Part shown: piece by piece, positions 8,509 through 15,877 of the stretch
Layout of the letters: every line of letters begins with the position of its first letter
How positions within the stretch are numbered: position 1 is the first letter of the stretch
DNA from: Planctomycetota bacterium
GTDB taxonomy: Bacteria; Planctomycetota; UBA8108; JACQVS01
Assembly: GCA_028280485.1 (NCBI GenBank)
Contig: JANQLS010000198.1
Coordinates: 60,510 to 124,509, forward strand
Length of the DNA stretch: 64,000 bases
Direction: 5' to 3'
Translations under genes and position numbers: made by a program
Notes under the pieces: generated by a model
Told to the model about the DNA's origin: nothing
What the model saw: the letters and a program-made list of their open reading frames with translations, nothing else
Databases searched by the model: none

Positions 8509-9192
8509 TCAATTCTCGTCGCAAAGATACTGAGCCAAAATCTCTTTCGGATCAAAGTCTTCAGCTAGTTTTTCTAGAGTCGCGTTTTTTTCTAAGTCTT
8601 CTGATTCGACCCAGGGTACTTCAGAAATAATTTCCACTTTTCCGAAACGGTGAATGGCTGAACGATTCTCTTGATTGAATGGGCCGTTGAGAACAACTCC
8701 TAAGATGGGCACGCTGCGTTGACGAAGGGCTTCTAATGTTAACAAAGTATGGTTGATCGTTCCCAGAGTACTTCGAGCTACCACGATGGCAGGTAAGGTG
8801 GACTCGGCCACGACTTGAATCGACATCGCACCATCATCGTTGAGCGGAACAAATACCCCACCCGCAGCTTCGATGACCATATTGTGGTCTTTATGGTTGA
8901 GGCCATGATGAACGAGTTGTTCTAAAATCATGTCAGGCTGAATCCGTTGGCCTTCTAATCGAGCAGCCAGATGCGGTGAAACGGGTTCTTCAAAAAGATA
9001 CAGCTCTGGAAGGAACAGAACTCGCTCTTGAACGCGACCCTTTACGGTCGAGAAATCACGGTCACTCAAGCCACCCGTGGAAACGGGTTTCCAATAAGCG
9101 ATCGGGCAGCGGTGCGCGTATTTTAAAAGTATCAACGAAGAAACGATCGTCTTGCCGACATCGGTGTCCGTGCCTAAAACCCAAAAACTCAT
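8509..9192 (-). CDS. bioD: Dethiobiotin synthetase
   Basis: BioD makes the ureido ring of dethiobiotin from diaminononanoate, CO2 and ATP. The P-loop GTDTDVGKT is at residues 7-15. It is followed by the conserved YWKPVSTGG (about 33-41), and EAAGGVFVPLND carries the usual EGAGG-like substrate loop, here EAAGG. ARSTLGTINHTLLTLEALR matches the BioD 'LGTINH' motif. The 227-residue length is normal. The ATG at 9192 overlaps the bioF stop by four bases, and bioA follows five bases after its own stop. Confidence 0.96.
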   Translation of the reverse strand: MSFWVLGTDTDVGKTIVSSLILLKYAHRCPIAYWKPVSTGGLSDRDFSTVKGRVQERVLFLPELYLFEEPVSPHLAARLEGQRIQPDMILEQLVHHGLNHKDHNMVIEAAGGVFVPLNDDGAMSIQVVAESTLPAIVVARSTLGTINHTLLTLEALRQRSVPILGVVLNGPFNQENRSAIHRFGKVEIISEVPWVESEDLEKNATLEKLAEDFDPKEILAQYLCDEN

Positions 9193-10349
9193 CTTTCATT
9201 CTCTCCCAAACCCATAGATTGTGTGATGGCGCGAGCTAAATTCTTTAGTTCTTCTTGAGTGTGATCAGCGTGAAGTGAGATTCGGAGCCGAGCAGTGTAT
9301 TCGGGGACGGTGGGCGGTCGAAGAGCCCTCACGTCGAATCCCTGGCCTTGAAGCTCTTCTGATACCGTGAGAGCGAGATGGTTGTCATTGAGAATGATCG
9401 GAATGATCGGGCTAACAAATGGGGGCAGTTCGAGTCCCAACTCAAGGAGTGTACGATGAAAGAAATCGAGATTTTCAAAGAGTTGAGTTTTTCTTTCTTG
9501 TTCGGCTTCAAGGGTTTCGAGAGCACAAATTAACGCCAATGCCAGGAGCGGGCTTGGCGCTGTCGAATAAATGAAGGAGCGAGAGTGATTGACCAAGCTG
9601 TCGATCAAGGTCTGGGAGCCCGTGATGAATGCTCCAGAGAGACCTAAAGCTTTTCCTCCGGTTGAAGAAACGGCGAGTAAATTTTTCGGATCAATTTGTA
9701 AATCTTCAATAAGGCCCGAACTTTTATTTTTACCGTAAATGCCAGTTGAATGAGCTTCGTCGACAATCAGTAGAGCTCGATACTTCGAACAGAGTTCGAC
9801 GATCTCCACCAAAGGGGCGAGATCTCCATCCATACTGAATAAGGCTTCGGTAACGACAAAGGTATTTCCCTCCTCGTGGGATTGCGCGAGTTCATTTTCC
9901 AATGCATTTAAATCGCAGTGGGGGTAGATCACCTTCTGAGCTCGGCTCAAGCGGATGCCATCGATCAAACTCGCATGATTGAGGGCATCGCTCAGAACGC
10001 GATCATTTTTTTTGATTACCGTTGAGAGCAATCCGAGGTTCGCTTGAAAGCCGCTGGGGTAAAACAACGCTGCTTCAGAAGATTTGAAATCAGCAAACTT
10101 TCTTTCGAGTTCGAGGTGGAGGGGATGATTTCCTCGAAGTAATCGAGATGCGGGAGAACCCATTGCCGAAGAAGGAAGGCGAGAGAGGAGGCGTTCCTTA
10201 AGCTTGGGACTTTTCGAGAGGCCTAAGTAATCGTTGGAGGCAAAGTCGATCCCGGTAGCGGGAGACAGCTGACGCTTTAAGCCTTCGATCTCTCGGTTTT
10301 GTAAGTTTTGTTGGAGATCTTGGAGGAAGTTCTCCAGGCTGATATTCAT
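9189..10349 (-). CDS. bioF: 8-amino-7-oxononanoate synthase
   Basis: BioF is a PLP enzyme condensing pimeloyl-thioester with L-alanine. Signatures seen are FASNDYLGLS (36-45), GSPASRLLRGNHPLHLELE (64-82) and FYPSGFQANLG. The cofactor-binding IVDEAHSTG has D197 and H200. The Schiff-base lysine is Lys233 in STGGKALGLSGAF. At 386 residues it is the normal length. It is transcribed with bioD (four-base overlap) and lies 164 bp downstream of bioB. That bioB-bioF gap holds a 98-bp perfect inverted repeat that could lower read-through. Confidence 0.96.
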   Translation of the reverse strand: MNISLENFLQDLQQNLQNREIEGLKRQLSPATGIDFASNDYLGLSKSPKLKERLLSRLPSSAMGSPASRLLRGNHPLHLELERKFADFKSSEAALFYPSGFQANLGLLSTVIKKNDRVLSDALNHASLIDGIRLSRAQKVIYPHCDLNALENELAQSHEEGNTFVVTEALFSMDGDLAPLVEIVELCSKYRALLIVDEAHSTGIYGKNKSSGLIEDLQIDPKNLLAVSSTGGKALGLSGAFITGSQTLIDSLVNHSRSFIYSTAPSPLLALALICALETLEAEQERKTQLFENLDFFHRTLLELGLELPPFVSPIIPIILNDNHLALTVSEELQGQGFDVRALRPPTVPEYTARLRISLHADHTQEELKNLARAITQSMGLGENER

Positions 10350-10372
10350 TTGAAGTTGTGGAGCTTTTTATT

Positions 10373-10470
10373 CCCTCGCTAGCGCTTCGGGCTAGTTTAG
10401 AGTTGAATGGTTTCTGAAGAACTCTTTTTGAGAATCAAAAACATTAACTAGCCCGAAGCGCTAGCGAGGG
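10373..10470. repeat. Paired palindromic repeat, family A copy 1 (25-bp arms)
   Basis: The left arm at 10373-10397 (CCCTCGCTAGCGCTTCGGGC...) is repeated as an exact reverse complement at 10446-10470, with a 48-bp unrelated spacer. Each arm also contains its own short palindrome (GCTAGC, and AGCGCT just inside). The same arm sequence occurs at 35902-35962 and 55013-55160, and as a degenerate half at 44437. The whole element lies between bioB and bioF. Confidence 0.93.
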
Positions 10471-10513
10471 GGCGTTACTTCTAAGACAAGCTAATATTTC
10501 CAACCTTAGCTTT

Positions 10514-11506
10514 TTACTCAGCCGCCATTCCCAATTTACCTAGAAGCTTGAGATCTTCGTCTTCGCTTGGATTGGGAGTCGTGAGAAGGCGATCGCCCGC
10601 AAAGATGGAGTTCGCTCCGGCGAAGAAACAAAGAGCTTGTGCTTCTTCACTCATCTCCGTTCTTCCAGCTGACATGCGAACTCTCGAATAGGGCATCAGG
10701 ATCCGAGCCGTGGCGATCATTCTGGCCATTTCGAGGGCCGAAACGGGGGGTTGATCTTCAAGGGGAGTTCCTTCAACTCGGACCAAAGCGTTGATCGGGA
10801 CGCTCTCGGGGTGAGGATCCATCGTCGCTAAGACCCTTAACAGATCTAAGCGATCTTTGAGCTCTTCACCCATGCCGATGATTCCGCCACAACAAACGGT
10901 GATTCCCGCTGATCGAACATTTTTGAGAGTATCGAGGCGATCTTCGTAAATTCTAGTTTGGATCACTCGGTTGTAATATTCGGGACCCGTATCCAGGTTG
11001 TGGTTGTAAGCGGTCAGACCGGCTTCAGCCAATTGTTCGGCTTGGTGAGGCTTGAGCATACCCAAGGTCACGCAAGCTTCCATTCCGAGGTCACGAACCC
11101 CACTGACCATTTTAAGGACAGCATCAAATTCTTCTCCATCTTCAACTTCACGCCAAGCGGCGCCCATGCAGAAGCGGGTCGCTCCATTTTTCTGAGCCGT
11201 GGAGGCCGCTTCCAGTACTTCATCGACGACCATTAGGGGTTCAGCGTCGACGGGAGTATCGTAGTGAGCACTCTGCGGGCAGTAGCCGCAATCTTCAGGG
11301 CAGGCCCCGGTTTTGATGCTCAACAAAGTACAGAGTTGGATTTTATTGGGATCGTGATGTTCACGATGAATAGAATGAGCTTTGAAGAGGAGTTGAGGGA
11401 AGGGAAGGTTATGAATGGCTTCCACTTCTTCAAACGTCCAGTCGAATCGGAGGTTGCTTGAAGGATCAACTTGAGTCGTGGCGTTCGATGGGGTGGGGCT
11501 CGACAT
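10514..11506 (-). CDS. bioB: Biotin synthase (radical SAM)
   Basis: BioB inserts sulfur into dethiobiotin. The radical-SAM cluster motif CxxxCxxC is C69, C73, C76 in GACPEDCGYCPQSAHY. Further BioB signatures are FCMGAAWREV, the ETLGM-like VTLGML, YNHNLDTGPEYY, CCGGIIGMGE, VPINALVRVEGTPLED, RVRMSAGR and the C-terminal FAGANSIFAGDRLLTTPNP. At 330 residues it is the usual size. It starts at ATG 11506 with no clear Shine-Dalgarno sequence. It is the first gene of the minus-strand biotin locus and is separated from bioF by the family A palindrome. An imperfect palindrome at 11549-11572 lies 43-66 bases upstream and is a possible operator. Confidence 0.98.
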   Translation of the reverse strand: MSSPTPSNATTQVDPSSNLRFDWTFEEVEAIHNLPFPQLLFKAHSIHREHHDPNKIQLCTLLSIKTGACPEDCGYCPQSAHYDTPVDAEPLMVVDEVLEAASTAQKNGATRFCMGAAWREVEDGEEFDAVLKMVSGVRDLGMEACVTLGMLKPHQAEQLAEAGLTAYNHNLDTGPEYYNRVIQTRIYEDRLDTLKNVRSAGITVCCGGIIGMGEELKDRLDLLRVLATMDPHPESVPINALVRVEGTPLEDQPPVSALEMARMIATARILMPYSRVRMSAGRTEMSEEAQALCFFAGANSIFAGDRLLTTPNPSEDEDLKLLGKLGMAAE

Positions 11507-11860
11507 TGGACTTAAATTTTAACTCAAATGGGTTCATTGAGGGGCTTTACCTCTAAGGTAACCTTTAGAGGTTGCCTACAGGATCCCTATATGGGTGTCA
11601 TTTCGACAGAAATACCAACTCGAAGAATAGCCCAGTGAGAGGCGGATTTCAATCCTGGCTCTTTCGACTTCAAAGAATCAGTCCTAAAGTTCCTTGCTAT
11701 TTAATCTTACCAGGTCTTGAAATTCTTGGATGGAATCGGAGAATGAAGCTATTAGGGAAATGCGATCACCCTGTAACCGAACATGTAATTGTTTGGATTA
11801 ACTGCATCTAAAAGCATTTCTGCCAAATTCCTTGGGATTCGGCCGCAACGAAGAGAACGA
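11507..11860. other. Divergent intergenic region bioB / DNA methylase
   Basis: Apart from the inverted repeat at 11549-11572, I see no recognisable element in these 354 bases. A 79-codon plus-strand frame (11572-11811) has no domain, no ribosome binding site and unusual composition, so I do not treat it as a gene. The region should hold both promoters. Confidence 0.5.
11549..11572. promoter_or_regulatory. Inverted repeat upstream of bioB, possible operator
   Basis: The sequence has arms ACCTCTAA (11549-11556) and TTAGAGGT (11565-11572) around the 8-bp centre GGTAACCT. It lies in the divergent gap between bioB (start 11506) and the DNA methylase gene (start 11861). Position and symmetry fit a transcription-factor site. 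It does not match the classical BirA operator (TTGTAAACC-N-GGTTTACAA). Assignment to biotin control is a guess; it could equally be a hairpin. Confidence 0.35.
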
Positions 11861-13312
11861 ATGATCACCCAAACCACCGATCCTAGTCCCGCTTTACCTC
11901 AGACCATTTGGTACATGGGGGTAAAGACTCGGGTGTTGGATAACTTTTTAGATCAAGTCTTACAAGACAATGTCCCTCGGGGAGGAACGGTTCTAGACCT
12001 CTTCAGTGGGACCGGGGTGGTTTCTGCTTATTGCTCGCAACACTTTCGCACCCTATCAAATGATTCCCAGCTCTACTCGAAAGTGCTCGCTTCAGCCTTT
12101 ATAGAACACGATCCTTCAAACAAAGGCCCGTTTTTAGATTCCTTGAATTTTGAGGAAGACTTAAAAAGTGCTTTTGAAGCAAATCAGGATCAACTTCATA
12201 GTTTATTTGGGCCCGAACTGGAGAAGGAAAAAACTTGTTTAGAAGCCTTCAGTTGGGAACGAGAGAAAGGTCGACGGCTAGGGCTTTCGGCTGATATCGA
12301 AGCGATTGAGGTCTATCGTAAATTTTTAAGTGAAAATCGAGTTCTCTACGGTCACTCTGCCGATCGATCCCAAAACTCAGAACTGAAAAGCGCCTGGGAA
12401 TTGGTAGGCGAAAAGAGTCTCGACACGTATCGTTCCCAGGTTCACCAAACTCCTGCAGTCTTAGTTACAGCTTACTACGCTCATATTTATTTTAGTTTGA
12501 AGCAAGCGATCGCTATCGATTCTCTCCGGCATGCGATTTCTAAATTAGAGACCACCGAAGATCCTGTTCTGAAACGAAAAGCTCAGCATTACTTAGCCTG
12601 CTTGCTTCACGTTGCTTCAGTGTCGACTTCGGGCACTTCTCACTTCGCTCAACCTCGCCATCTCAACAAGGACTCTGAGATTCGATCCTTGGCAAAAAGA
12701 AGAAGTTTAGACATCCTGGAAGGATTTTTAGAAACGAGTTCAAACTTAAAAAACTACTTGAGAAGCATCGAGCTTCAAACGGGGAACCGATCTTTCCGCG
12801 GAGACTATCGTTCATTAATCGAAGACGCTCCATCTGGGCCTCGATATAAAGCAGAGGCTCAGTCGGATCTGGTGTATATGGATCCTCCCTACACCAGCGA
12901 TAACTATTCTCGTTTCTACCATGTGTTGGAGGTTTTGGCTGAATACGACTACCCCAAACTTCAACGCGACAAACAAGGCAAAGTTTTAAGGGGGCGCTAC
13001 CCTCAAATCGAGCAACGGTTTCAATCGGGATTTTGCTCAACCGGGAAAGTTGAGCAAGAGTTCACCTACGCCTTAAGCGCCGCCGCCCGATCGGGAGCTA
13101 CAAGTGTGATCAGCTATTCTTATCCCACGGGCTTGCTTTTAAAGCTCTATTCAAAAAAGCAGCAAGATCCCCTCGAAGAGTTTAAGAAACTCTGTGGCCA
13201 ATTCTATAAAGAAGTCGAGCTTCATAAGCGCTCGATGATGCACTCCGGGCAAGGGGATCGTAATCTGGCTATCGATGAAATCTTATTGGTGGGGAAGGGG
13301 AGTCGAAAGTAG
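11861..13312 (+). CDS. D12-class DNA adenine methyltransferase (solitary)
   Basis: The start is ATG 11861, preceded by AAGAGAACGA. The longer TTG frame from 11789 adds 24 residues with no homology-like content. The motif order is that of the MethyltransfD12/Dam group: motif X WYMGVKTRVLDNF (about 17-29), motif I TVLDLFSGTGVVSAY (43-57) and motif IV LVYMDPPYTSDNYSRFY with DPPY at 341-344. Between motifs I and IV lies an insert of nearly 290 residues, probably the target-recognition part. At 483 residues it is long for the family (Dam is about 280). No restriction endonuclease gene is adjacent, so it is probably an orphan methylase or one of unknown role. Expected product is N6-methyladenine in an unknown site. 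Confidence 0.8.
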   Translation: MITQTTDPSPALPQTIWYMGVKTRVLDNFLDQVLQDNVPRGGTVLDLFSGTGVVSAYCSQHFRTLSNDSQLYSKVLASAFIEHDPSNKGPFLDSLNFEEDLKSAFEANQDQLHSLFGPELEKEKTCLEAFSWEREKGRRLGLSADIEAIEVYRKFLSENRVLYGHSADRSQNSELKSAWELVGEKSLDTYRSQVHQTPAVLVTAYYAHIYFSLKQAIAIDSLRHAISKLETTEDPVLKRKAQHYLACLLHVASVSTSGTSHFAQPRHLNKDSEIRSLAKRRSLDILEGFLETSSNLKNYLRSIELQTGNRSFRGDYRSLIEDAPSGPRYKAEAQSDLVYMDPPYTSDNYSRFYHVLEVLAEYDYPKLQRDKQGKVLRGRYPQIEQRFQSGFCSTGKVEQEFTYALSAAARSGATSVISYSYPTGLLLKLYSKKQQDPLEEFKKLCGQFYKEVELHKRSMMHSGQGDRNLAIDEILLVGKGSRK

Positions 13313-13316
13313 TCGC

Positions 13317-13662
13317 TAGTAGTAGGCTCGACTTTCGAGCCGTACGGAGCGAAAGTGTGCAGCTGATCGAAAGCTATTTAAAAAATGAAATTACCTTGCT
13401 GATAGATTTATCCCCATCTCAATTACGTTTAAATATACGTCGGGAGCTTGAGTTTAGTACAGATTGAATTGCATCAAGATATCGAATGGGAATAGTGTTT
13501 TATAAACAACGGTTCGAGGTACGATTTTACTAGAACACTAAACCCAGATTTTAATTATTTAATTCAAGGGGGGCCAAGGGCATTGCGTGCATCTAAATCG
13601 AATTGTTTCTATAGATTTTAATTCTTTTAATGGAGTACGACTCGCGGAGCGAGCCTACTACT
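13317..13662. repeat. Family B element 1: inverted 'TAGTAGTAGGCTCG' hairpins bracketing 346 bp
   Basis: The left end at about 13317-13354 contains TAGTAGTAGGCTCGACTTTC followed by GAGCCGTACGG. The right end at about 13635-13662 is the reverse complement of TAGTAGTAGGCTCGCTCCGC followed by GAGTCGTAC. Each end is itself a hairpin (GGCTCG..CGAGCC). The bracketed 270 bases are AT-rich and non-coding. The left end starts five bases after the methylase stop and the right end finishes five bases before the kinase-like gene's stop, so the element exactly fills a convergent gap. The same ends recur at 26493-26711 and 50789-51051. Confidence 0.9.
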
Positions 13663-13667
13663 ATCGA

Positions 13668-15542
13668 TTACTTGCTAGATAAATTCCGAATCTCAGCTCG
13701 CGCGGCGCCTTCTTTCGGTGAATTGGGAAAGGTTTCCAAGAAGTCTTTCCAGATCTGTTTCCCTTTGGAGGGATTCGATCTCGCTTCGCTTTTTGTTTTC
13801 TTAAAAGCAGCTTCTAAAGTTTGAAGGTAGAGCGATTCTAATCTTGAGGGATCCTTAAATTCTGCGCTGACTTCTTGCCATTCACTTGTACAAAATCCCA
13901 GCCATGCGATAGCGCCCACCAATACGATAGGGCCTAGGGCGGCACGAACTTTATAGGATGTCTTTTTCTCTATTTCCTGAACGGAAGAGCTCGCTTTAGA
14001 CTTAATCGTGGTGACAGGGCAAGGGCTTTGAGTTCGAGCTTGAATGTTAAAGAAGTGTGCATTCCGATTGGCCAAGATTTGATCGAATGCTTGTAGTACC
14101 CCTGAGGCATTAGGGATTCGATCCTCGGTTCGTACAGCCGTCATTGCTTCGTGTAGCTTCTCCCATTTTTCATGGGAAGCTTTTAGGTCGGGGCAAGGCC
14201 CTTCCAAATGAGCTTTTAAAATCTCGGCGCCCTTGAGATTTTGAAAAGGCGGATTTCCCGTTAAGAGCTCAAAGAGAATCCAGCCGAGGGCATAGACATC
14301 GGAGGTCGCCTGTGAAGTCTCGCCTTGGATTTGTTCTGGGCTTATATAGTTGGGGGCCTGAATCATGAGTTCCCAACGATCGAGAGTATTGTCTCCCGTG
14401 ATGATTTTATCTAAGCCGGGATCTAAAAGAACGATGTTGGGATTCTTCGAGTTTTTAGAATACCAAATATTTGAAGGTTTTAAATTTCCGTGAACTCGTC
14501 CAGCTTTATGCACGTCGGTCACTTGTTCCAGCACTCTCCTGAAGATTGTCGTACGAACTTCCATTTTTTCGTTAACGCAATCGGAAAGAGGGGAATATTC
14601 AGAGCTATCTAAATAAGGACGTTCAACGTAGACGACTTCAGATTCGGTAGTGAGGTCATGATCCGGGTTTTTAAAGTGACTCGGGATAGATGACCACAGC
14701 GAAAGCTCTTCTTTTACTTTTGTAAGAGGGCAGCCGGTGAGTTGGTCGGTTGTTCCTAAGATTTTAACCGCCTTCGATTTGCCTTCTTTTTGACATTTGA
14801 AAAGAGGGCCATGAAGACCTCGGTAAGCTAACTCTTTAGTTTGTGAGGTCTTGATTTTTTCATGTAGATCGAAGCCCGACAATGCTGGTAGCTCCAATTT
14901 CTCGGAGAGCTTTACCAGTTTCTCGGTCACTTTAGGGCTCAGTGATTTTACATTGAACTTTCGACTCTTTGAGCTGATAGAAGCCTTTTGGATTTTACGA
15001 GTCGCATTGGCACCTTTGAGCTGAGCCGCCGACATTTTCTTGGGGCTGAGCTCTAAAGAAGAAGGTTCTTCAATCTGAGTCGGGGCAGCAGTGGGTGAAG
15101 GTGAGCTGTAATTGGACTCAGCCTTGTTTTCACCGATGACGATTCCCTTAATATTACGAGTGAAATTCGAATCACTTCGGCCGGGAATACGGGAAATATC
15201 TTCTTTTAAATCAAAGCAGTTTAAGGAGTCGCATTTCGGGCACTTGAGTTTGCCGTCTTGGCTCAAGCCTTTTAATTTGATTTTTGAACGACAACAACCG
15301 GTATAAACTTCTACTTCCTCAAGGCTCGTAAAAATTTCTCGTACCGTCTCTTTGTCGAGCAATTTCTTGTCGAGAAAGACATTCATCAATGAAACTTTGA
15401 TTCCAAATGTCGACATCTCCTCTTGGGTTTCCTGACCCTTTTGAAGAATTTCATCGCTTAGCAATCCTCCGTTTAAACCCATCTCCGCGAAGAGAAAGTC
15501 ACGAATGTTATTGATAGGTTTGAATGAATTAGAGGATGCCAT
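13668..15542 (-). CDS. Ser/Thr protein kinase homologue with degenerate catalytic loop (predicted pseudokinase), C-terminal TM
   Basis: The 624-residue protein has an N-terminal helical region like those in planctomycete kinases (EMGLNGGLLSDEIL..LLDKETVREI, 20-70). A cysteine cluster C83, C84, C101, C104 (CPKC) follows, then a linker, and the kinase fold at about 235-520. The nucleotide lysine is present (AVKIL, K260), as are the DFG-like LLDPG (D374), SPEQ and SDVYALGWILFELLTGNPPF. In the catalytic loop, HRDLKxxN is replaced by HGNLKPSN (351-358), so Asn353 stands where the catalytic Asp should be. One TM helix follows (about 545-563) with a helical tail outside. It is divergent from the PATAN-TPR-PEGA gene. 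It may bind ATP and act as a scaffold; weak catalysis cannot be excluded. Confidence 0.85.
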   Translation of the reverse strand: MASSNSFKPINNIRDFLFAEMGLNGGLLSDEILQKGQETQEEMSTFGIKVSLMNVFLDKKLLDKETVREIFTSLEEVEVYTGCCRSKIKLKGLSQDGKLKCPKCDSLNCFDLKEDISRIPGRSDSNFTRNIKGIVIGENKAESNYSSPSPTAAPTQIEEPSSLELSPKKMSAAQLKGANATRKIQKASISSKSRKFNVKSLSPKVTEKLVKLSEKLELPALSGFDLHEKIKTSQTKELAYRGLHGPLFKCQKEGKSKAVKILGTTDQLTGCPLTKVKEELSLWSSIPSHFKNPDHDLTTESEVVYVERPYLDSSEYSPLSDCVNEKMEVRTTIFRRVLEQVTDVHKAGRVHGNLKPSNIWYSKNSKNPNIVLLDPGLDKIITGDNTLDRWELMIQAPNYISPEQIQGETSQATSDVYALGWILFELLTGNPPFQNLKGAEILKAHLEGPCPDLKASHEKWEKLHEAMTAVRTEDRIPNASGVLQAFDQILANRNAHFFNIQARTQSPCPVTTIKSKASSSVQEIEKKTSYKVRAALGPIVLVGAIAWLGFCTSEWQEVSAEFKDPSRLESLYLQTLEAAFKKTKSEARSNPSKGKQIWKDFLETFPNSPKEGAARAEIRNLSSK

Positions 15543-15877
15543 GTCGTTCAGAGTAAAGATTTCTTGTCATTGAAAACCCTGGTATCAGAGATGCCAGAAA
15601 TAGAGAAATTTCAAAGAAGTATACAATGTTTTGGTGGAAAGAAGAGGAGCGTTGGAAGGCCTAAAATGTTGCAGATTTCTGATAATCCACTGTGAATCCT
15701 TACGAGTGATTTACCGGTCGAAAATTTATCCTCTATGGGATTCACTGCCTTCTCTTATCTTTTCGGAACTCGCTTACCGATAAAGCGGATGACTTGATCC
15801 TGAGTGTTGGAAGTGGCTGAGGATGCTATCTTTTAGAGTATTCTATCTCTTCTTAATACTACTAAGGATGTGTTGGT
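15543..15877. other. Divergent intergenic region, kinase homologue / PATAN-TPR-PEGA gene
   Basis: 335 bases, AT-rich, with no frame, repeat or hairpin that I can support. It should contain the promoters of both genes. The run AGAGTATTCTATCTCTTCTTAATAC just before 15878 could include promoter elements, but I cannot assign boxes. Confidence 0.4.

Noticed and set aside
11549..11572. BirA operator upstream of bioB
   Set aside because: The arms ACCTCTAA/TTAGAGGT do not match the BirA consensus; kept only as an unassigned inverted repeat.
11572..11811. 79-codon plus-strand frame upstream of the DNA methylase
   Set aside because: No ribosome binding site, no recognisable domain, low-quality composition, and it overlaps the likely promoter region of bioB.
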